Below, piece by piece: positions 55,770 through 64,000 of a stretch of DNA of 64,000 nucleotides. The notes beneath the pieces were generated by a model, which made no database searches, was not told the origin of the DNA, and was given only the letters and a program-made list of their open reading frames with translations. Each line of letters begins with the position of its first letter. The stretch's first letter is position 1. The stretch is from contig CM061062.1 of NCBI GenBank assembly GCA_030762895.1, positions 235,587,379-235,651,378 of the forward strand, read 5' to 3'. A program made the translations under genes and the position numbers. Source of the stretch: Sophora flavescens (lineage: Eukaryota; Streptophyta; Magnoliopsida; Fabales; Fabaceae).

Positions 55770-57308
55770 GTGCTTCGAGACCATAAAACAGTTATTGGAT
55801 GGTCCATCCCAGATTTGAAAGGTATTAGCCCCACGTTTTGCATGCACAAGATCATGATGGAGGCAGAATTTAAACCGGTGGTCCAACCGCAGAGGAGGCT
55901 CAATCTCACAATGAAAGAAGTGGTAAGGAAGGAGGTGCTGAAACTCCTTGAAGCTGGAATGATCTATCCGATTTCTGATAGTGCATGGGTGAGTCCGGTA
56001 CAAGTGGTTCCAAAGAAAGGTGGCATGACCGTCGTGCACAACGAGAAGAATGAGTTGATCCCAACTAGAACGGTCACCGGCTGGAGAATGTGTATAGATT
56101 ACCGGAAGCTTAATCAAGCTACTAGGAAGGATCACTTCCCACTTCCATTCATGGACCAGATGTTAGAGAGGTTGGCCGGGCAAGCTTAATACTGTTTCTT
56201 GGATGGTTATTCGGGTTATAACTAAATTGCAGTTAACCCGGAAGACCAAGAGAAAACTGCATTCACATGCCCTTTTGGAGTTTTCGCCTATCGGAAGATG
56301 CCTGTCGGACTTTGTAATGCGCATGCGACATTTCAAAGGTGCATGCTTTCCATTTTCTCTGATATGGTAGAAAAATACATTGAAGTTTTCATGGATGATT
56401 TTTCTGTTTTCGGTTCCTCTTATGATAATTGTTTGTCTAACCTTGCTGCTGTGTTAAAGAGGTGCACAAACACCAATTTAGTCTTAAATTGGGAGAAGTG
56501 TCATTTTATGGTGCAGGAAGGCATTGTGCTTGGGCACAAAATTTCAGCTAAGTGGATCGAAGTGGATAAATCGAAGATTGATGTGATTGAGAAACTGCCT
56601 CCACCAGTGAATGTCAAGGGTGCGAGGAGTTTCCTTGGGCATGCGGGCTTTTACCGGCGGTTCATCAAGGACTTCTCAAAGACAGCCAAGCCGTTGTGTG
56701 GCCTTTTGAACAAGGACACACCATTTGTGTTTGATTCTGCTTGTCTTACCTCTTTTCATGAGTTTGAATTAGTCATCAAAGACAAAAAGGGCAGCGAGAA
56801 TGTGGTGGCTGACCACTTGTCCCGGTTGGTGAATGAAGAGGTGGCTGCAAAAGAGAAGGACATTCGGGATGAGTTCCCGGATGAAGCTTTACTACTGGTG
56901 CATGAAAGACCATGGTTTGCCGACATGGCAAATTTCAAGGAAGCCAATATTGTTCCAGAGCACCTCACTTGGCAACAAAAGAAGAAATTCTTCCGGGATG
57001 CCAACCATTTCATGTGGGATGACCCATTTCTGTTCAAGGTTGGACCAGATGGCTTATGGAGAAGGTGTGTCAGTCAAGAGGAAGCAAGGAAAATTTTGTG
57101 GCATTGCCATAACTCTCCATATGGTGGACATTACAATGGGGATAGGACCGCCGCAAAGGTCCTCCAATCTGGGCTATTTTGGCCCTCAATCTTCAAGGAC
57201 TCTTTCAATCATGTGAAGAGTTGTGACAAGTGCCAAAGGATCGGGAACATTTCAAAAAGGGATGAGATGCCACTGCAGAACATATTGGAGGTTGAGGTAT
57301 TTGATTGA
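55770..57308 (+). pseudogene. B reverse transcriptase and integrase zinc finger, RNase H absent
   Basis: RT part 1 (55770-56189) ends at the TAA shared with A2; a second TAA lies at 56223-56225 (CAA in A1 and A2). Part 2 (open from about 56298) has VFMDDFSVFGSS, FLGHAGFYRRFIKDFS, SFH joined to EFELVIKDKKGSE (no RNase H), HNSPYGGHYNGDRTAAK and CDKCQRIGN. It ends at a TGA replacing the Trp codon before GIDIMGPF. Confidence 0.92.
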
Positions 57309-58005
57309 TGGGGCATAGACATTATGGGTCCATTTCCACCTTCATTCTCCAATCAATATATCTTGGTGGCGGTGGACTATGTTTCCAAATGGGTGGAGGC
57401 CATTGCAACACAAAGGAATGATGCCCAAACAATGATTAAATTCATCAAGAAGAACATCTTTGCCCGGTTCGGTGTCCCAAGGGTCCTTATAAGTGATGGG
57501 GGATCTCACTTTTGCATCTCACAACTGAGAAATATGTTGAACAAATATGATGTGAGGCATAAGGTGGCATCCCCATATCATCCGCAAACAAACGGGCAAG
57601 CGGAGGTCTCCAATCAGGAGATTAAGAAAATTCTGGAAAAGACTGTGGCCGTTTCAAGAAGAGATTGGGCAAGGAAGCTTGACGATGCCTTGTGGGCTTA
57701 CCGGACTGCACTGAAAACTTCTGTGGGGTTATCTCCGTTTCAGATGGTCTATGGGAAGGCATGTCATCTACCCGTAGAGTTGGAGCATCGAGCTTTTTGG
57801 GCGTTGAAGTTCTTGAATTTTGATGCTACTCTGGCGGGAGAGAAAAGAGTGAATCAGCTGCATGAGTTAGAAGAGATGCGCCTTAATGCATATGATAATG
57901 AAGCTATTTACAAGCAGAAAGTCAAGACCTACCATGACAAGAAGATCGTCATGAAAACATTTCAGCCGGGACAACAAGTTTTATTATTCAATTCCCGGCT
58001 GAGAT
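57309..58005 (+). pseudogene. B integrase core, fused at its end to a SIRE-like LTR
   Basis: GIDIMGPFPPSFSNQY, ISDGGSHF and NGQAEVSNQEIK give the DDE residues. After NSRLRLF the codons change to the repeat array of the SIRE-like LTR; the open frame runs on through it to 58271 by chance. Confidence 0.92.
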
Positions 58006-58488
58006 TGTTTCACTTCATTGGACGTGTGCTTGTTTCACTTTATTGGACGTCTGCTTGTTTCACTTTATTGGACGTCTGCTTGTTTCACTTTATTGGACGA
58101 GCCCTTATATTATTTCACTGTTGGACGAGGGCTTATATTATCCCAGTGTTGGACGAGCGCTTATATTATCCTAGTGTTGGACGAGCACTTATATTATCCT
58201 TTGTAGAAATTAGTGTCTTCTTAAATTTAAGTGCTTTACCTAAGAAATCAAATGTGCTATTTTTACAATAGCATCTAAAGTATGAGATCTCCATTACTTG
58301 ATGCTTTAGTCCGTGTCCATTGCTTTGTGTCCTTGGTCTTCCATCCTTTAATCCTTGGTTTATATTTTTCATGAGTGATCTTGCATACAACTTAACACAT
58401 AATAAGTACATAGTCAAAATCAAAAATATTATGCAAAATACACTTTGTTTGTCATACATCAAAACATGAATGAGGGCTTAGTATTACA
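58005..58488 (-). repeat. 5' LTR remnant of SIRE-like element 1
   Basis: Matches about 17210-17670 over its whole length (tandem TTGGACGTCTGCTTG units, then the unique LTR end ...GGCTTAGTATTACA). Only the minus-strand 5' end of the LTR is left. The right flank ATTTG leads straight into chromovirus gag. Confidence 0.92.
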
Positions 58489-58677
58489 ATTTGCTTTTGA
58501 TTGTAGAGAGAAATGTATGCAGCAGCCGGTAGCTGTTGGTAGAGGAGCTGGTGGTTATAAAGGTGAAGTTAGGAGAGGAGTTCTAGCAATAGGACAACAG
58601 ATGGCTAGACCTCAAGCCACTGGGAGATTGTTTACCATGAGAGGAGCTGAATCCTCTCACTCTGCAGATCTCATATA
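58489..58677 (+). pseudogene. Chromovirus gag, 3' part (continues 15507-15959)
   Basis: The frame FAFDCREKCMQQPVAVGRGA...GRLFTMRGAESSHSADLI completes the second zinc knuckle begun at 15930-15959 and ends at TAA (58675-58677). RLFTMRGAE...SADLI is the typical Gag-protease border of Tekay/Del elements, but no protease follows. Confidence 0.88.
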
Positions 58678-59091
58678 AGGTATGTGTGATTTTGATATAA
58701 TACAGAATATTGGAATATGCTCAAAGGAACCAAGACTGTGATTGGATACATTTAGTAGGAAGATAAGATAGTATTGATCCTGGTGGTAAATGTAGGAGGT
58801 AGATGTTGAAATAAGGTTTTCTAGTGGACAAGTATTAATAAGAGAGAATGATTATGTTTGAATCATGCCTTTCAAGGATGATAGATTAAGGTGAAATGTT
58901 AAGGACAATGAACATAATATAGTGATGGATAGTTTGAGGATAAATAGAATGATATAAGAATGCATTCTGTTATGAAGTTACTGCTGTCACTTAAGGGTAT
59001 GACAGCGATGGGAAATACAATGTATGAATCTTTAGAGTAAGACTAATTACAAGATGGTTTAGTTTCGAGTCACGAAATTCCGAGGTAGTAA
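58678..59091 (+). other. Chromovirus 3' internal remnant without pol
   Basis: About 410 bp of non-coding sequence between the gag stop and the 3' LTR; protease, RT, RNase H, integrase and chromodomain are all missing. A purine tract (GAGGTAGTAA) ends at the LTR start and may be the PPT. Confidence 0.6.
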
Positions 59092-59825
59092 TGTAACAAC
59101 CTGTTTTTAATTACATTGTATTATCGATTAAGATATAATTATTTATATTTTAATCGGAGACCAAGAAAATGATTTTGAATAAAATAAAATCATATTCATA
59201 CTATATCTTATGGTAGAGGGTTACGGTGAAATTTTGAGTTTAAAACTCAGACGGAAACAGGTCTGTGTTTTTACTGACAGTATAATTTTATACCGGCAGA
59301 AAACCCTAATTTGACCCGAAACTGAAAAATTGTAGATTTTTATATTATGTCCGTGAGGAGTTCAAATGTCTAAATTTCAGATAAAAAATAAAATATTATG
59401 TTTATTCGGACGAATTTTGGTGAAAGTTCAGACGGAAAACGGTATGCGTTTTTACTGACAGTAAGATTTTACTAATCAGAAAACCTAAGTTTGACTCGTG
59501 AACAAAACGGTTTATGATTAAATTATATTTCCAACAAGTTTGGTTATTTTGAAAATTTTTGGCCAGAAATAAAATTATTTTTTTATTCGGTCTTAAAACC
59601 CTAATCGGGAAACCGGCGGAATCAGAAACAAAACTGCAGAGATAGAACCGGACACCAGAGAAGCTGAGTTATTGGATGACTCACCAAGCATTTATGAAGA
59701 AATTAATACAAGTAATCATGTCTTTTAAGGTAAAAAGACTAAAATGCCCCCAAGTTTCTTGGTTACTAACAAGACACATCCTCTTATCTCAACCAGTCAT
59801 TTTACATGGTTGTAAATCTCCCACA
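59092..59825 (+). repeat. Chromovirus 3' LTR, interrupted by SIRE-like element 2
   Basis: Starts TGTAACAACCTG, close to the TGTAACACCC start common in Tekay/Del LTRs. It contains an imperfect direct repeat (about 59240-59330 and 59420-59510: CAGACGGAAA, GTTTTTACTGACAGTA). It is cut at 59825 (flank CCACA). Confidence 0.75.
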
Positions 59826-61160
59826 TGTTGGTTGTGGCTTCTAGATACTCAAGAAGGGGGGTTGAATTGAGTATGGGTTATTTAAAAAACTTTTTCCCCT
59901 TTTTTCAAAAACTGAAACTTTTCTAAACTTCTTGAAAATGTTTTGTCAACCAACTTAAACCAAAACAAGTTTTTGCTTAGTGATAGATTCAAAACCTTGT
60001 TCTTTAACAAGAAAGAGAGGAAGATGAAAATATTGATTCAGATATTATGACTTCACAAATTTAATACTTAACAATTGCCTAATCATACATTCATCTAATA
60101 AAAGCAATTAAAGCAGTTAAGGGATAGAGAGAAATGCAAACCGAGATTTTATCCTGGTTTAGCTACCTCCTCTGGTAACCTACGTCCAGTCCCTACGTCA
60201 CAGTGAGTTACGTCCACTAAAATCAAAACAATTACAAGATTCTTTACAAACTTCAACTCCCAGGTTCCTTCTACCCAATTGAAAGCTTTTTAGTCAAAGC
60301 AATCTTGTAATTCCTAAGAGTCCCTTCTACTCTTTTCAAACCACCAAGAGTCCCTTCTACTCTTGATCTACACAGAGAGAACACCTCCTCTCTAATCTTC
60401 CTTTTGCAGTAAGAAAGGTTTTGCTTCAGATTCTAAGAAATCAAGTATTACAAATTGAAGTACTACCCGAAATATCTCAAGTATTCTCAATGAAAAGCTC
60501 TCTCAATGAATTTCGTGTTTAATCTCAGTATTGAATGAATTGTTATATAGAAAGTGTTTGCCCATTCCTTTGTATAGTTGTATATCAAAATAGATTCGTT
60601 GGGCACACTTCAAAAGTCCGTTAAGATCAAAACAAACTTTCATTGAAAATTTTAGTTATCAGTCAATCGATTGTCTAATCGATGTATTAATCAAAGATTC
60701 AATTTTTATAACTGAATATATCGATTGCCTATATCGATTGCCTAATCAATTCGGTTCTTGAAAATCCTTGATTCTAACTGATACATAGATGTGTACATCG
60801 ATTGTGTTTTTGAAAAACATAAGAGTTCTCAGTCCATAAGTCTTTACATTGATTGGTAAATCGAGTGCATAATGGGTTTCAAAAGTCTTTGCCACTGTTT
60901 GGGCTTATGTATCGATGTACTAATCGATTGGTCTATTATTTTTATAACACTTAACTTCTGTTCTGTGTATACATCGGTGTACCAATCGATTGGATACATG
61001 TTACAACAAATGTTGGCTTCTGTTTAGTCTTATGCATCGATTGTGCAATCGGCTATAAGCTTCTTTCAAAAAGTGTTAGCTTCTATTTCACCTTATACAT
61101 CGATTGTGCAATCGATGTACTAAAGCTTGTTTTGCATTTTTATCAAGTCAGTCACAATCA

Positions 61161-61218
<58 letters not shown>

Positions 61219-61647
61219 ATGTATACTATTTATACATTGATGTACACATAGGTTTTCATTAAAAGATTGTTAATTAACTGAAAGTACATCGATGTACACA
61301 GAGATGTACAAAACTTTCAATTAATCCTTTTTCATTCTAAGTTCATTTTACTTTATGAAAACCTTTTTGATTTGTTTATATGAGAGCTATTTCAAATAGA
61401 AAACTTAAACATTTGTTTACATTGATAATCTAATATTTCTTGAGATCCATTGTGATTCATCTTTGTAGATCTTAATCTTCAAGCATTCTTTCATGATCCT
61501 TCCTTTTCTCCTTTGATCCTTTGCATCCTTTTCCTTGAACTGATTACATCTTATAAAAACATTTAAACTTGGCAAGAAATTAGTGAATCAAAGTGTAATT
61601 CAAGTTAGTTTGGTCATTAATCAAAACACAATAGGGTCATTTTTCCA
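59826..61647 (-). repeat. 3' LTR of SIRE/Maximus-like copia element 2 (minus strand)
   Basis: TGTTGGTTGTGG...TTTTTCCA, 1.82 kb, related to 15960-17670 (same GGGGGGTTGAATTGAG block near the edge and GCTACCTCCTCTGGTAACC near 60160). A minus-strand PPT (AAAAAGGGGGAGT) adjoins at about 61651-61664. TATA box CTATATAA at 60543-60550 (minus). Confidence 0.85.
60660..61310. repeat. Dyad cassette with ATCGAT motif and (TA)n tract (SIRE-like LTR 2)
   Basis: About eleven words such as ATCGATTGTGCAATCGAT, TACATCGATGTAC and CCAATCGATTGG, irregularly spaced, with a (TA)n tract at about 61164-61216. It lies just upstream of the minus-strand TATA box. Confidence 0.9.
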
Positions 61648-62266
61648 AAAACTCCCCCTTTTTAATTGATGACAAACTTACCGTACTTTATATGTTCAAT
61701 CTATAAAAGTAATGTATAGGAAGTATATATCAGAGATTATAGTGCAGAGGTTTTCATTTTTACTCCCCTTGTCTAAGTGACAGTTTTTGAACATTTGGAT
61801 CATGAAATAGAATTTGTTTATATAGTATGGTACCCTTTTCCTTCTCCCCCTTTGTCATTATCAAAAAGAAATTACGAGGGATGTAAGATACATATTTATA
61901 AGGTACATACTAAGAGATATTCATTGAGAAGAAAAACATTCATTCATTCATATAATTGTTGCAAGTGAGAGAGTACAAAAAATGATAGTAATCACAGCAA
62001 ATCACTTTATCATTCATTACAATCATTCACACATCAAGATACACACAAAGAAGGCCCTAAAACTAAGCATCTTCATTGTTCCTTGGCTCTTCATAGTGTT
62101 GTGTAGGCTCTGTTGCTGGAATATTTGGATTTTATTCCTCAGGAACATTTTCAATAGCAGCAGCAACTTGCCTAGCCATTTGCACAACATCCTCAGAAGT
62201 TGGAGTTGCTTATGGAGGTGGAGGTGCAGTGATGTGGATTCCCAGATGTAAATGAATGGTTGCCAT
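61648..62266 (-). other. SIRE-like element 2, non-coding 3' end
   Basis: Runs from the PPT through a GTCATTATCAAAAAG block to the end of the envelope-position ORF. No coding frame is supported. Confidence 0.6.
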
Positions 62267-63590
62267 CTACCCTTCAAGAGCATTAATCTTCAGACTCATG
62301 TAGTCTAAGGTTCTCTTGATCATCAATTTTTGCTTATTTTGCCTCTGCTCAAACACTTCAACCATTTTTATCAGCCTATCCATTTTGGCATTTGCTTCAG
62401 AATTGTCCATTGCGGCTCTTGGTTCACCTCCAGCTATTCTCACCCATTCATCACCATCAGAATTCTTGGCCAGCTTCATCTTGCTTATTGTGCCCTCACC
62501 AAACTTGTGAGTCCCTTCACTTGCTTGGAACCTTTCCTCATGTTCCATTGAAACCTCAAAGTGCTCAAGCTATTTTACAACTAGGTCAGGGTAAGGTAAT
62601 GTAGCTCCACTGATTCTGCAATCCACCATGTGTCTCACAATGATATAGCTCCAGCTGAGCTGTTTCTTTTTAATCATAGCCCAAAGCATCAGAATATCAT
62701 TGTTCTGAACCACAGCATGGTTTCCTGATCTTGGATGCAAGATCCTGCTTAGCACATATTAAAGCAGCCTATGCTGAATGTGCATTGAGATATTGTTGAT
62801 CAGTCTTCCTTCAGGTGCATTTTCAACTAAAAGCACCTTCTTAGCCTCTTCCTAATCATAGGCTTTTAACCAACCACTGTTAGGACCTATACCGGCCATA
62901 TTAATTCCCGAGTAATCTAAACCTGTAAATTGAGAAAATTCTTCAAAAGTCATCTCAATTCTTTTGTTTTTGACTTCAGTAGAAAAGCCAACATTATCCA
63001 TTTCCAAAGTGCAGTAAAAAGGCTTAATCAAGGTTGGATAAATGTTACTTTTAATTTGCAAAAATTCACTTAACTTTTAGTGTTCAATAATCTTGTGAAA
63101 AAGTGAATTCATTCTTTTCAAAGTAATTGAAATCAACAGTTCTAGCCTCATGTGTATCTCTATGCTTAAAATATTTCTTATAGAGCATGATATATTCTTC
63201 ATCATAAAATAACCTTTTCAAGAGTTCAATCTCAACATTGAGATCCTCATCCTCTTCTTCTTCTTCCTCTGTTCTCTTCCTTTTCTTATGTTCTTTCTTT
63301 TTAGGTGCTTCTTTAGCCACCATCTTCTTAACCTCTTTCTTCTTTGGTGCAGGCTCTGATGTCTCACCAACCTTTTCCTTTTCTTTAGAATCCTTTCTCT
63401 TAACAGGTTCTTTGAGTTGTTGCTTTCCTTGCCTTTGTGAGTTTTGGGTTTTCTCCTTTTCCTTCCTCTTAGGGCATGAAGGTGTGGCTATGGGGGAAAG
63501 TTGTTGAGGTCTTAAGTAATGGGTTGAGGATGATGATGTAGAGTTGGATTGGAGTGGAGTAATGGGTGTCGTTTGCTTCACATGAGCCAT
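62267..63590 (-). pseudogene. Envelope-position ORF of SIRE-like element 2 (broken)
   Basis: ATG at 63590 gives MAHVKQTTPITPLQSNS, a Ser/Pro-rich then strongly Lys/Glu-rich N-terminus (KKKEVKKMVAKEAPKKKEHKK, acidic run after it) to a stop at 63084. Later pieces in other frames are IYPTLIKPFYCTLEMDNVGF with FSQFTGLDYSG (63061-62852), RILHPRSGNHAVVQNNDILM (62755-62570), and a coiled-coil-like tail (NAKMDRLIKMVEVFEQRQNKQ, 62548-62267). The IYPTL...RILHPRSGNH order recalls the plant transposon domain often annotated Transposase_32; SIRE elements carry an ORF of debated, envelope-like nature here. No signal peptide or membrane helix is visible. Confidence 0.65.
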
Positions 63591-63670
63591 TTTAGCAATT
63601 TTCGAGCTCTACTAGGATTTTGGGTGATGAAGATTTGATTTAGAAATGTGAAAATTTTGGAGGGAAAGCT

Positions 63671-63682
63671 GGGTATTTATAG
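63671..63682 (-). promoter_or_regulatory. Internal TATA box before the envelope-position ORF
   Basis: The minus strand reads CTATAAATACCC, 84 bp upstream of the ATG at 63590 and directly downstream of an ATCGAT-type dyad cassette. This spacing fits a polymerase II promoter for a separate ORF transcript; transcription is inferred. Confidence 0.55.
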
Positions 63683-63689
63683 AATTAGA

Positions 63690-64000
63690 TCAGTCAATCA
63701 ATGTATCAATTGATTTATTAATGGTTTTCAACTTGTTCAATACTTCGGTTAATCGATGTACAAAGTATCAGGATTGAGTTTTGAGCTTTGTCAATCTATG
63801 TGTCAATCGATGTATAGCATTAGTCAGAGAGTACCAAGTTCGAATTCTGAAAACTTGAACTCAATCGATGTAGAAGCTATGTCAGAGAGTCCAACAATAG
63901 CAGTATATACTCAATTGATGTATAAGGCAAGTCAATGAGTCCCAAGTCCTGGAAACTTCACTCAATCGATGTTACAATCGATGTAACTACAGGGTTATCA
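63690..64000. repeat. Dyad cassette with ATCGAT motif, internal copy (SIRE-like element 2)
   Basis: At least seven CAATCGATGTA-type words (for example near 63750, 63800, 63862, 63963 and 63980) up to the window edge, the same motif as in this element's LTR at 60660-61310. Confidence 0.85.

Larger units (their letters stand above)
52895..58005 (+). mobile_element. B: Athila-lineage internal region, 3' truncated
   Basis: PBS, leader, gag, protease, RT and integrase in order, broken at about 58005 in the integrase C-terminus by fusion to a SIRE-like LTR. Lacks RNase H; shares the gag TGA with A1 and A2 and the RT TAA with A2. Confidence 0.9.

Noticed and set aside
63238..63507. Ser-rich plus-strand ORF
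   Set aside because: Antisense shadow of the Lys/Glu-rich minus-strand ORF at 63084-63590.

Overview
This window is a block of nested, decayed transposable elements from a plant nuclear genome. No ordinary host gene, tRNA or rRNA was found. A flowering plant is indicated by tRNA-Asp- and tRNA-iMet-type primer sites, Athila-type Ty3/gypsy elements, SIRE/Maximus-type Ty1/copia elements, a chromovirus, and a CACTA (En/Spm) transposon with TNP2- and TNPA-like genes. A eudicot, perhaps a legume, is a low-confidence guess.

Layout. (1) 1-1578: 5' end of a minus-strand Ty1/copia element (gag-protease, PBS, LTR). (2) 1.6-5.5 kb: an Athila/Tat-like LTR remnant, an (AT)n tract, a hAT-like foldback and a probable copia LTR. 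(3) about 5.56-13.4 kb: a broken plus-strand Athila element ('Athila-A') with LTR, PBS, gag, protease, RT, RNase H and integrase, plus an extra 3' ORF behind its own TATA box and a possible intron. (4) 13.5-15.06 kb: minus-strand Athila/Tat 3' remnants. (5) 15.06-59.8 kb: a chromovirus remnant whose gag is split by about 42.5 kb of later insertions. The first insertion is a minus-strand SIRE-like element (left LTR 15960-17670, right LTR remnant 58005-58488). Inside it lie, in order: a non-autonomous Athila-like element, NA1 (18168-about 21608); autonomous-type internal region A1 (21609-27765); a CACTA transposon (27766-37186); the start of internal region A2; a minus-strand composite LTR-internal-LTR-internal-partial LTR of a second non-autonomous family, 'NA' (38452-46571), which breaks the A2 protease; the rest of A2; an intact LTR (51461-52894); and internal region B up to 58005. 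(6) 59826-64000: the 3' end of a second minus-strand SIRE-like element with an envelope-position ORF.

How the parts relate. A1, A2 and B are close copies that share defects (gag/protease frameshift, loss of the whole RNase H domain), so they descend from one already defective ancestor. NA and NA1 carry no gag or pol; in gag position they carry a conserved acidic protein of unknown function and could only have moved with help from another element. The strongest regulatory pattern is a 'dyad cassette', an array of short palindromes just upstream of the TATA box in the LTRs. Within an element the same palindrome recurs near the 3' end, twice in front of a separate TATA box and an accessory ORF. 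The palindrome differs between families and has been exchanged between otherwise homologous LTRs.

Boundaries come from reading alone; approximate ones are marked 'about' or carry lower confidence.
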